This document shows, in pieces, positions 14,787 through 21,999 of a stretch of DNA of 21,999 nt. The position numbers and the translations under genes were made by a program. The notes under the pieces are model-generated. The model saw nothing but the letters and a program-made list of their open reading frames with translations. It was not told where the DNA came from and did not search any database. The stretch covers positions 1 to 21,999 of the forward strand of contig JASLIW010000059.1 in NCBI GenBank assembly GCA_030152865.1. Reading direction: 5' to 3'. Numbering within the stretch: the stretch's first letter is position 1; each line of letters opens with the position of its first letter. The stretch is from Bacteroides sp. GTDB taxonomy: Bacteria; Bacteroidota; Bacteroidia; Bacteroidales; Bacteroidaceae.

Positions 14787-15773
14787 ATGACAGAAGAAAA
14801 AAAAGTAAGTAAACGAGCTGCTCGCCTCTATCAATTGATCTTAGGCACGCTCTTGATTTGTATATTCATAGGGTTTATCCCAGGTATGTCCCACATTTCT
14901 GCTTGGCTAACACCTCCAGTAGCCCTGTTCATTGGTTTGATTTATGCCCTTCTATTTGGTCAGCCTTACCCCAAGTTCAATGCTAAGGTATCTAAAAAGT
15001 TATTGCATTACTCCATCATCGGTTTGGGTTTTGGGATGAATCTACACGAGTCTATTGCTTCGGGCAAAGAGGGGATGATGTTTACCATTGTGTCTGTAGC
15101 AGGTACCCTAATCATCGGTTGGTTTATTGGTTATCGTTTGCTCAAAATGAACCGCAACACCTCTTACCTGATTAGCTCGGGTACAGCAATTTGTGGTGGA
15201 AGTGCTATTGCTGCCGTAGGTGGAGTGCTTCAAGCCAAGGATGAGCAGATGTCTGTAGCGTTAGGAACCGTATTTATTTTAAATGCAGTAGCTCTATTTA
15301 TCTTTCCTGCTATTGGACATTGGCTGGATTTAGATCAACATCAGTTTGGTACTTGGGCTGCCATTGCTATTCACGATACGAGTTCAGTGGTAGGAGCAGG
15401 AGAGGCCTATGGCGAGGAGGCACTAAAAATTGCAACAACGATTAAGTTGACTCGCGCTTTGTGGATAGTGCCAGTAGCTATCATGACCAGTTTCATCTTT
15501 AAGAGTGAGGGTAAAAAAGCAAAAGTACCCATGTTCATCATTCTGTTTGTACTGGCTATGCTGATTAATACCTACTTTTTAGCTGACTACCCACAGATAG
15601 GTGCTTTTTTAAATGTACTTGCTCGTAAGGCGCTTACCATTACACTTTTCTTTATTGGAGCTTCGCTTTCTCGGCATGTGTTAAGAAGTGTTGGCTTGCG
15701 CCCGATGATTCAGGGAGTGAGTTTGTGGATTATCATTAGTTTGGCCTCTTTGGCTTATATCCTTTATATCTAG
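14787..15773 (+). CDS. YeiH/UPF0324-family putative sulfate exporter
   Basis: This is a 328-residue integral membrane protein with about ten spans. Family signatures (Pfam Cons_hypoth698, PSE family) are the early block FNAKVSKKLLHYSIIGLGFG, the central SSGTAICGGSAIAAVGGVL and the later IHDTSSVVGAGEAYGEEAL followed by TTIKLTRALW. All are present and in order, so the gene looks intact. The family is named for a proposed role in exporting sulfate or related anions, but transport has been shown for few members. It is preceded by its own promoter and a LysR-type palindrome and follows a CysL/YeiE-like regulator. This supports regulator-and-target pairing and fits a role in sulfur or organosulfonate metabolism. 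It ends shortly before a structured element and a terminator. Confidence 0.92.
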   Translation: MTEEKKVSKRAARLYQLILGTLLICIFIGFIPGMSHISAWLTPPVALFIGLIYALLFGQPYPKFNAKVSKKLLHYSIIGLGFGMNLHESIASGKEGMMFTIVSVAGTLIIGWFIGYRLLKMNRNTSYLISSGTAICGGSAIAAVGGVLQAKDEQMSVALGTVFILNAVALFIFPAIGHWLDLDQHQFGTWAAIAIHDTSSVVGAGEAYGEEALKIATTIKLTRALWIVPVAIMTSFIFKSEGKKAKVPMFIILFVLAMLINTYFLADYPQIGAFLNVLARKALTITLFFIGASLSRHVLRSVGLRPMIQGVSLWIIISLASLAYILYI

Positions 15774-15776
15774 TAG

Positions 15777-15860
15777 AAAGGTCAGGGAAGTAAGCTCCAT
15801 CTGCCCCTGACAAGTGGAGCTTCTGTCAGGGTGATAAGGCTCTTCTATCAGGGACCTTTT
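15777..15860 (+). other. 84-base element with competing hairpins in the exporter gene's 3' region
   Basis: Four bases after the exporter stop codon, AAAGGTC (15777-15783) pairs with GACCTTT (15853-15859) to close an outer stem. Inside, AAGCTCCA (15792-15799) pairs with TGGAGCTT (15815-15822), while CCCTGACA (15805-15812) pairs with TGTCAGGG (15824-15831). The two inner stems exclude each other. The same CCCTGAC can also pair with GTCAGGG at 15781-15787 or TCAGGG at 15848-15853. The function is unknown: it could be an mRNA 3' structure, a small RNA made from the 3' end, or a small palindromic repeat element. Confidence 0.5.
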
Positions 15861-15905
15861 AGATTTAGTCAAAGGATAGTATTAAAGTAAAATAACAGAA
15901 GGAAG

Positions 15906-15942
15906 AGGTAGGTCGCTTTATATTGCGTCTTACCTTTTTTTT
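15906..15942 (+). terminator. Intrinsic terminator of the yeiH-like transcription unit
   Basis: GGTAGGTCGC (15907-15916) pairs with GCGTCTTACC (15925-15934), with one mismatch and one wobble, around an 8-base loop, and eight Ts follow (15935-15942). It lies about 130 bases after the exporter stop, so the structured element at 15777-15860 would be retained in the mRNA. Confidence 0.8.
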
Positions 15943-16300
15943 ATCTGCAGTGTTAGGACGAAAATGTGGGTGAATGCAGCAGGGTATAATTAATTTTTGT
16001 ATTCAAAATGAGGTTTATTTTAGGCTTATTAAAATAAATAAACAACAAAATAATCAAGGTTTTATTACGCTGTTTTTATACCTACGAGGCCCCTGTAAGG
16101 TCTATTTTGTCTATTATTGTATGATATTGTAAGTAATCTGTACTTTCGTTGTAGGTAGTGTGTGTGCTTTAGACTTAAATTTGTCTCGGTTTGATTACTT
16201 GAGTGTGTGAACGAAACCTTAAAGCACTTGAGTAAAGTCAAACAAAATAGTAAATTTTCAAACTTGTTAACTTGTCGCTATAGACAAAAAGAGACTATTT
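15943..16300. promoter_or_regulatory. Upstream region of susC: possible promoter, palindrome and leader hairpins
   Basis: No gene is seen in these 358 bases. A perfect 9-bp AT-rich inverted repeat, TTTATTTTA (16014-16022) and TAAAATAAA (16030-16038), could be an operator. TTG (16117-16119), 21 bases, then TACTTTCG (16141-16148) is a promoter one base off consensus. This would give a leader of about 145 bases. The leader contains a long hairpin, 16189-16205 with 16225-16243 (17 pairs including two wobbles, with a 2-base bulge and a 19-base loop). A short hairpin TTGTC/GACAA (16272-16287) lies just before the start codon. Confidence 0.45.
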
Positions 16301-19300
16301 ATGAGACAAACACATTTTTCCAATTATGGGAGATACATGCTATTATTGCTATTTAGTATCTTCTTTGTGACGGGGTCTTTTGCTCAGTCCAAACAAACTG
16401 TAACAGGTCAAGTGATTGACGACATGGGATACGAGGTGATTGGAGCCTCGGTTGTTGTTAAAGGTACTACCAATGGTACTGTTACAGATGTATCGGGTAG
16501 CTTTACCCTCGATAATGTACCTAGCAATGGTACGCTTCAAGTATCTTATATAGGTTATCTGGCCCAAGAGGTGAAGGTAAATAATAAGACTACTTTCAAA
16601 ATTACCCTCAAAGAAGATGTACAAATGCTCGATGACGTAGTTGTTGTGGGTTATGGTGTACAGCGCAAAAGTGATTTGACTGGTGCTGTGTCTTCTATTA
16701 AGCCTGGAGATGCGATCAAGAGTATTCCATCTGGCAATATCTCAGATGCCATGCAAGGACGCTTGCCTGGACTGACTGTGGTTTCTGGCTCTGGTGATCC
16801 TAGTAAAAACAACACCATGCGTATTCGTGGTATGGGGTCTATCTCGGGTGATGCGGGACCTCTTTTAGTGATTGATGGTTTTATTGGTGGTCAGCTCCAA
16901 GCATTAAATCCTTCTGATATTGAATCTATAGAGGTGCTAAAGGATGCTTCTGCCACTGCTGTTTACGGTTCTCGTGGTGCGAACGGTGTAATCTTAGTAA
17001 CTACAAAGTCGCCTCAAGAGAAGATGACGGTCAATTTTAACTCATTTATGAGTGTAAAGACGATAGCTAAGAAACCCAGTATGCTCAAGCCTTATGAGTT
17101 TGCACAATTGGCCAATGATTATGGACAAGAGTATTTTACTTCAAAAGGGGAAGCTCCTGTTGTTTACTACAGTGAAGCAGAGCTGCAAGAGTTCAAGGAT
17201 GGCACCAATCCTGGATTCAACTATTTTGATGCCATAACCAAGGATCCTGCCTATACTCAAAACTACGAACTCTCCTTGTCAGGAGGTACTGATAAGCTAT
17301 CGGTTCTAGCGTCTACACGTTACAATAAGTCTGAGGGTGTGATCAAGCACAACTCAAAGGAACTTTACAACTACCGACTCAAAGCTGATGCGAAAGTGAA
17401 GACTTGGCTAGATGCTGGTGTTAATATATTTGGACGTTATACCGATCATAAAGGTCCACGCTTAGCCAAGTACAATGGAGCCTTAATTGGTGCGATGTTT
17501 TATCCTGTAACCCGTGGACCATACGACGAAAACGGAGACTACATTAATACCTATCCTCTTTCGGGCTCTCCCGTTATTAATCCGATTGCTCTGGTTGAGG
17601 AAGCAGATAATAAGTTTACTTACCAGCACAATCAAATTCAGGGTTACTTGAACTTTAAGATTTTAGATGGTTTGACATTTAGAACTCAGGTGGGTTTAAG
17701 CTTGACCAATGAACACAATACAGAAAGCTATAATAGTAAGAGTTACGAGGCTTTTGCCAACTCTCTTACCAAAGCGTATGCCTACAGTAATAAGGGAACC
17801 GTATTCTTAAATACAAACACTTTGAATTACATCAAAGAGTTTAATAAGAACCACCGTATCAACCTGACTGCTGTGCACGAGCAGTACAGCTCTAAAATAT
17901 ACTGGCACAAAAGTACTGCACGTGGTCTTCACTTTGAGGATTTAGGTGATAATGCTTTAGGCTGGGCAGATAGTAATAAGTCTGAGGTAGAGTCTGAAAA
18001 GATTATTAGCACCCTACAATCTTGGATGCTAAGAGCCAATTATGCCTTAATGAATCGTTATATGTTGACTGCTTCGATACGTGGTGATGGTACTTCTCGC
18101 TTAGCCAAAAAATGGGATTACTTCCCATCTATGTCTGTAGCTTGGGATATCCTACAAGAAAACTTTATGGACAATGTAGAAGCCATGAGTCAGTTTAAAC
18201 TTCGTTTGGGTTATGGTGTTGTGGGTAACCAAGCAATTGCTCCTTACCAGATGTACTCTCAAATGGGACCTGTACCTACAGCAACAGGTGGAACCAGTTA
18301 TGTTTCTGTACGTCCAGCAGGGGATAACCTAGGCTGGGAGCGTAATGAGCAGCTTAATGCTGGTTTGGATATGGGCTTCTTTAATGGTCGTCTTGCGGTT
18401 AATATTGATTTATACAAGCGTGCAAGTAAAAAACTACTTCTGGAGTTGCAACAGCCTGTGCATGTAGGTTATACTAAGCGTATGTTCAATGCTGGCGAGA
18501 TTGAAAATAAGGGTATTGAGGTGACTATTAGTGCTGATCCCGTAACCGGAAAAGACTTTAATTGGCACTCCGATTTAACCCTAAATTACAACCAGGGTAA
18601 ATTTACGCGTATCCCTACTCGTGAAGGCTATCAAAAGGTAGCTGGTAATTATGAAAGTGATATAGTACGCATGATAGAAGGTGAAAAAATTTCTACCTTC
18701 TGGGGTTATAACTACCTCGGTGTGTGGCAAAAAGAAGATGTAGCAGCTCCTTTCATTGGTGCTGATGGGCAGCCCACAGGTAAGACTAATGGCGAAGTGT
18801 ATGGAGTTGTGCCAGGTAATCCTCGTTACGAAGATAAAAACCGCAATGGTAAGTACGATCAAGATGATCAAGGTATCATTGGTAGTGGTCAACCAGTATT
18901 TAACTGGGGGTGGAGCAATACATTCAATTATAAGGATTTTGATTTGTCCTTGATGATTGTAGGTTTCCATGGTTTTGATATTTACAACGCTACTCGCCAA
19001 ATCGGCTATAATCTTTTGCCTTCTCATGGTAGAGATGTGGTTACTCCTATGAAGGAGCTAAAGAACCGTTGGACACCAGAAAATACCAATACCAATATTC
19101 CTAGCTTTGCAGATGAAAAGAACTCTACCAAAGGATTCCTTAGCAATCGTTTTGTAGAAAAAGGAGATTTTGTACGTGTGAAGAGTATTACACTAGGCTA
19201 TACTTTGCCTCGAGCTCTTTGCAACAAGCTGCAAATTCAAAACTTAAGACTCTATGCTTCTGTGATGAATCCATTCACAATAACAAGCTATAAGGGCTTA

Positions 19301-19402
19301 GATCCAGAAGCTACTTTAGGTGCTCCTCTAACACAAGGTATCGATTGGGGTTCTTACCCTAATAGCCGTGATTTTGTGTTTGGTTTAAACTTTTCATTCT
19401 AA
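16301..19402 (+). CDS. SusC/RagA-family TonB-dependent outer-membrane transporter
   Basis: This 1033-residue transporter would import glycans, peptides or other large nutrients across the outer membrane using TonB energy. A signal peptide ends near Ala28. A CarboxypepD_reg-like domain follows (about 33-105), then the TonB box DDVVVVGYG at 111-119. The plug contains IRGMGSISG, LLVIDGF and LNPSDIESIEVLKDASATAV, followed by the YGSRGANGVI block that marks SusC proteins. The rest is a beta-barrel ending VFGLNFSF with the usual terminal aromatic residue. There is no extra N-terminal STN domain, so it is not expected to signal to an anti-sigma factor, and none is encoded nearby. The susD partner starts 15 bases later. 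The substrate cannot be told from sequence. Confidence 0.95.
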   Translation: MRQTHFSNYGRYMLLLLFSIFFVTGSFAQSKQTVTGQVIDDMGYEVIGASVVVKGTTNGTVTDVSGSFTLDNVPSNGTLQVSYIGYLAQEVKVNNKTTFKITLKEDVQMLDDVVVVGYGVQRKSDLTGAVSSIKPGDAIKSIPSGNISDAMQGRLPGLTVVSGSGDPSKNNTMRIRGMGSISGDAGPLLVIDGFIGGQLQALNPSDIESIEVLKDASATAVYGSRGANGVILVTTKSPQEKMTVNFNSFMSVKTIAKKPSMLKPYEFAQLANDYGQEYFTSKGEAPVVYYSEAELQEFKDGTNPGFNYFDAITKDPAYTQNYELSLSGGTDKLSVLASTRYNKSEGVIKHNSKELYNYRLKADAKVKTWLDAGVNIFGRYTDHKGPRLAKYNGALIGAMFYPVTRGPYDENGDYINTYPLSGSPVINPIALVEEADNKFTYQHNQIQGYLNFKILDGLTFRTQVGLSLTNEHNTESYNSKSYEAFANSLTKAYAYSNKGTVFLNTNTLNYIKEFNKNHRINLTAVHEQYSSKIYWHKSTARGLHFEDLGDNALGWADSNKSEVESEKIISTLQSWMLRANYALMNRYMLTASIRGDGTSRLAKKWDYFPSMSVAWDILQENFMDNVEAMSQFKLRLGYGVVGNQAIAPYQMYSQMGPVPTATGGTSYVSVRPAGDNLGWERNEQLNAGLDMGFFNGRLAVNIDLYKRASKKLLLELQQPVHVGYTKRMFNAGEIENKGIEVTISADPVTGKDFNWHSDLTLNYNQGKFTRIPTREGYQKVAGNYESDIVRMIEGEKISTFWGYNYLGVWQKEDVAAPFIGADGQPTGKTNGEVYGVVPGNPRYEDKNRNGKYDQDDQGIIGSGQPVFNWGWSNTFNYKDFDLSLMIVGFHGFDIYNATRQIGYNLLPSHGRDVVTPMKELKNRWTPENTNTNIPSFADEKNSTKGFLSNRFVEKGDFVRVKSITLGYTLPRALCNKLQIQNLRLYASVMNPFTITSYKGLDPEATLGAPLTQGIDWGSYPNSRDFVFGLNFSF

Positions 19403-19417
19403 TCTTAATCAACTATT

Positions 19418-20929
19418 ATGAAAACGAAATTATTAAATATATTACTGTTGGCTGGAGTCTTATTCTCGGCTACATCTTGTGTGGATCTTACACAGGAGCC
19501 TCAATCGTTTATAAGCGAGGAGGATTACTACAAAATTGAAGGGGCGACTCAAAAGTCTATACCTGGCTTGTATTATACGCTTTGGCACGGCAACTATGGC
19601 TTCAACTGCCGTATTATGCGTTTGAATACGCAGGCCGATGATATTACGGTTTCTCCGAGTAAACCAGCCAATCTTCTCAACAATATGCAGCGCTTGTCGC
19701 CCGCATTGATGGCCAATGCCAAAGATTTTGAAATGCTGTGGGAGAACTTTATGAATGTTATCAATGAGACCAATCGTTTGATTTGTTACTCTGAGATACC
19801 CGAGGATGAGAAAAAAGCAAAAAACTTGAAAGAAGCTTTGGGTGAAGCTCATTTTATGCGCGCTTTGGCTTATTTCTATACCGTTCGTATTTTTGGTGAT
19901 GCACCACTATTAGTGGATCCAAGAGAAAATGCTGCTGAGATGCCGAGAGTTTCAGTAGAGAAGATATACGAAGAGGTGATTGTACCTAGCCTAAAGCAGG
20001 CGATAGAATGGTTGCCTGAAGTGAGCCGTACACACAACAGCTCTTCTCCTTCGACCTACGCAGCAAAGACTTGTTTGGCTGATGTTTATCTGACTATGGC
20101 TGGATGGCCACTGAAGAAAGAAGGTTATTATGCTAAAGCAGCAGAAATGGCCAAAGAGGTAATTGATGCCAATAAGTATAGCTTGCAAGCTTCTTATGCA
20201 GACCTTTGGAAGGAAGAGAATAAAGCTTCTTCTTCTGAGTTTATTTTTGCACTTCATCACTCAGTAGCCAATAAGATAGCGAGTCAATACGGTAAGTCAT
20301 TTTACCCTATAGACTTTCACCCCAACGCAGGTTGGGCCGATTACTATGGTAATTTGGACTTTTATAAGGCTTATCCCGATGACGACAGAAAAGCATGGAA
20401 CTACATGACTGAGTGGGAGTCCAAAGTAGCTGTTGTGGGTGGTAAAGAAGGTGAAACAGAGGTTAGACGCATTGGCTTTGAGGAGTCAAAAGACCGCCTA
20501 CCTGCCATTGCAAAGTATTACGACTACAACAATGGCAAGCCAGGAAAGAGTCAACTCTCTAATGGAGTTACTTCTATCTATAGATATGCCGATGTTCTAC
20601 TTATATATGCTGAGGCTTCCAACTTAGCTACTCATCAAGTGAGTGATTTTGCTTTGGCTTGCCTAAATGAGGTGCAAGAGAGAGCTAATTCGCCCAAGAC
20701 TACAACGAAAGATAGTGCTGAGTTTGACGAAGCTGTATTAGCTGAAAGAGGTTGGGAGTTTCTTGCTGAAGGTCGTCGCTGGTTTGATCTGGTAAGACGT
20801 GAAAAAGTGGCAGAAAAGCGTAGTGAGGTGTGGGAAGGTTCACTTTACCAAAAACAAGGACACTACTACTATGCTATCCCTCAGGATCAAATGGACCTAA
20901 CTCAGTGGGATAATAATAAAGGATATTGA
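19418..20929 (+). CDS. SusD/RagB-family surface lipoprotein
   Basis: This 503-residue protein is the substrate-binding lid of the SusC transporter. The signal peptide ends in a lipobox FSATSC with the lipidated Cys at residue 21, followed by VDLTQEPQSFISEEDYYK. That start and the DY(Y)K motif are standard for SusD. The N-terminal SusD-like part and the C-terminal RagB part follow, with LGEAHFMRALAYFYTVRIFG and near the end LAERGWEFLAEGRRWFDLVR, both characteristic of the family. The tail YYYAIPQDQMDLTQW is also typical. The gene is 15 bases after susC and followed by a strong terminator, so these two genes form a complete unit. No glycoside hydrolase, sulfatase or peptidase lies next to them in the window. 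Confidence 0.95.
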   Translation: MKTKLLNILLLAGVLFSATSCVDLTQEPQSFISEEDYYKIEGATQKSIPGLYYTLWHGNYGFNCRIMRLNTQADDITVSPSKPANLLNNMQRLSPALMANAKDFEMLWENFMNVINETNRLICYSEIPEDEKKAKNLKEALGEAHFMRALAYFYTVRIFGDAPLLVDPRENAAEMPRVSVEKIYEEVIVPSLKQAIEWLPEVSRTHNSSSPSTYAAKTCLADVYLTMAGWPLKKEGYYAKAAEMAKEVIDANKYSLQASYADLWKEENKASSSEFIFALHHSVANKIASQYGKSFYPIDFHPNAGWADYYGNLDFYKAYPDDDRKAWNYMTEWESKVAVVGGKEGETEVRRIGFEESKDRLPAIAKYYDYNNGKPGKSQLSNGVTSIYRYADVLLIYAEASNLATHQVSDFALACLNEVQERANSPKTTTKDSAEFDEAVLAERGWEFLAEGRRWFDLVRREKVAEKRSEVWEGSLYQKQGHYYYAIPQDQMDLTQWDNNKGY

Positions 20930-20968
20930 TACTTTATCTAATGAGTTAGATTTAGTTATGCAGTTTAG

Positions 20969-21004
20969 AATAGAGGAAGGTGCTTGCATCTTCCTCTATT
21001 TTTT
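20969..21004 (+). terminator. Intrinsic terminator after susD
   Basis: A near-perfect 15-bp stem (20969-20983 with 20986-21000, one G-T wobble, innermost pairs opening to form the loop) is followed by a T-run. It lies about 40 bases after the susD stop and closes the susCD unit. Confidence 0.92.
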
Positions 21005-21119
21005 ATTGATAAGTAGTTTATCGTCATTTGTTTGCAATGCATAGCGTATGCTTAGGTCTTTAACTTCTTCTAATCATGGATTATAGCTTAGTCCACTGTT
21101 ACTTAACGAGATAAAATGT

Positions 21120-21127
21120 TATTTTTG
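21120..21127 (+). promoter_or_regulatory. -7 box of the glycogen synthase gene
   Basis: TATTTTTG is a perfect TAnnTTTG box, 30 bases before the ATG at 21158. The -33 region (around 21097-21101, TGTTA) is only a partial match. The preceding terminator means this gene needs its own promoter. Confidence 0.5.
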
Positions 21128-21157
21128 TAATAGCTAATCTTTTAAAACCCTCCAATT

Positions 21158-21999
21158 ATGAAAAAAGATAAATTAAAACCTGATGTGTTATTTGAAGTAA
21201 GTTGGGAAGTATGTAATATGGTTGGAGGAATCTACACTGTACTATCTACTCGTGCCAAAACTCTTCAAAAAGAACTTCAAGATCGGCTGATATTTATAGG
21301 TCCTGATCTCAGTCAAGCAGAAGAAAACCCCCTGTTTACAGAAGAGAACCAATTTCACAAAGATTGGATTGCCGCTCTAGCATCTAGTAAGGGATTGGAT
21401 GTGCGTGTGGGACGTTGGAATATTCCGGGCAAGCCTCTGACAGTCTTAGTCGATTACTCCTCCTTAGCAGCAAGCAAAAATGAGCTCTATGCTTGGATGT
21501 GGGAGAACTTTGGTGTGGAGTCGGATCAGGCGTACGGTGATTACGATGAGTCTTCTTTGTTTGCCTATGGAGCAGGTTTAGTGGCCGAATCTTATTACAA
21601 CTACTATGAGCTGAAGGGTAAGCAAGTAGTGTATCAGGCACATGAGTGGATGACGGGTATGGGCGCACTTTACCTCCAAAAGGCTGTACCAGATATAGCT
21701 ACTATCTTTACGACACATGCCACAACCGTAGGACGTTCCATTGCAGGCAATTACAAACCTCTATACGATTACCTTCCTGGCTATTTTGGGGATCAGATGA
21801 GTCAAGAGCTCAATGTGAGAGCCAAGCATTCAGTAGAGAAGGCAGCGGCACAATATGCAGATTGCTTCACAACCGTAAGTGAGCTTACAGCTGTAGAAGC
21901 TGAGCAGATTTTGGAGCGTAAGCCAGAGGTGGTTCTTAAAAATGGTTTTGAAAATGATTTTGTACCGAAAGGAGCTAAGTTTACCTCTGCACGAAAAGC
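21158..21999 (+). CDS. GT3-type glycogen (starch) synthase, C-terminus cut by window end
   Basis: This gene encodes a glycogen synthase that extends alpha-1,4-glucan chains from a nucleotide sugar. The frame is open from the ATG at 21158 to the window end, giving 280 codons. The start MKKDKLKPDVLFEVSWEVCN followed by MVGGIYTVLSTRA is the N-terminal nucleotide-sugar loop of the GT3 family, as in yeast and animal glycogen synthases. Bacterial GT5 GlgA proteins instead begin with a KTGGL motif. Later blocks YQAHEWMTGMGALYL, IFTTHATTVGRSIAGN and FTTVSELTAVEA are also GT3 features. Most Bacteroidota use this enzyme type. The second Rossmann lobe with the catalytic glutamates lies outside the window. 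It is separated from susCD by a terminator, so it is a neighbour and not part of that unit. Confidence 0.92.
   Translation, partial: MKKDKLKPDVLFEVSWEVCNMVGGIYTVLSTRAKTLQKELQDRLIFIGPDLSQAEENPLFTEENQFHKDWIAALASSKGLDVRVGRWNIPGKPLTVLVDYSSLAASKNELYAWMWENFGVESDQAYGDYDESSLFAYGAGLVAESYYNYYELKGKQVVYQAHEWMTGMGALYLQKAVPDIATIFTTHATTVGRSIAGNYKPLYDYLPGYFGDQMSQELNVRAKHSVEKAAAQYADCFTTVSELTAVEAEQILERKPEVVLKNGFENDFVPKGAKFTSARK

Noticed and set aside
15681..15872. Minus-strand 63-aa frame over the exporter end and the structured element
   Set aside because: Half lies antisense to the exporter and half inside the hairpin element; no start signal or similarity is seen.
18581..19027. Minus-strand 148-aa open frame inside susC
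   Set aside because: It is the reverse of well-conserved SusC barrel sequence, with no recognisable motif and no promoter.
21384..21668. Minus-strand 94-aa open frame
   Set aside because: It is antisense to the glycogen synthase and its low-complexity, Pro/His/Ser-rich translation looks like a shadow frame.

Overview
The window looks like chromosomal DNA from the phylum Bacteroidota, most likely order Bacteroidales. The evidence is a SusC/SusD pair, a DUF5687-type ABC permease, a DUF2975/HTH pair, a GT3-type (eukaryote-like) glycogen synthase, AT-rich DNA, weak Shine-Dalgarno sites, and several promoters of the Bacteroidota type (TAnnTTTG at -7 with TTG about 19-21 bases upstream). I cannot fix the genus. 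I see no rRNA, tRNA, insertion sequence, prophage or CRISPR array.

Layout. (1) 1-562, minus strand: rplU and rpmA (cut by the window start), with a promoter and a structured leader. (2) 797-4513, minus strand: a tight, partly overlapping four-gene envelope operon. In transcription order it encodes a DUF5687 membrane permease, an ABC ATPase, an NlpC/P60 lipoprotein and a TraB/GumN-like secreted protein. (3) 4679-10197, minus strand: five closely spaced genes for a DUF2975 membrane protein, a small Cro/C1-type regulator, MiaA (tRNA modification), metal-dependent KdsA (Kdo synthesis for LPS) and a two-lobed periplasmic M16 protease. They have one clear promoter at the head and one strong terminator at the tail. 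(4) 10364-12955, minus strand: clpB, with its own terminator. (5) 13217-15773, plus strand: an unnamed 200-aa protein, a LysR regulator 4 bases downstream, then a YeiH-like putative sulfate exporter. The exporter has its own promoter, preceded by a well-placed inverted repeat that could be the LysR site. (6) 16301-20929, plus strand: a susC/susD pair with a long structured upstream region and a strong terminator. (7) 21158 to the window end, plus strand: the first 280 codons of a GT3 glycogen synthase.

How the genes work together. Most of the window is housekeeping: ribosome, tRNA modification, LPS precursor, disaggregase, glycogen. Mixed in are envelope functions and one outer-membrane glycan or nutrient uptake pair with no enzyme or regulator beside it. 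I find no clearly new multi-protein system. The least explained parts are regulatory: four copies of a TTATCG-type motif in front of the DUF2975/HTH operon, the LysR-type palindrome before the exporter gene, an 84-base element with competing hairpins after it, a long hairpin in the susC leader, and a possible short upstream ORF in the rplU leader.
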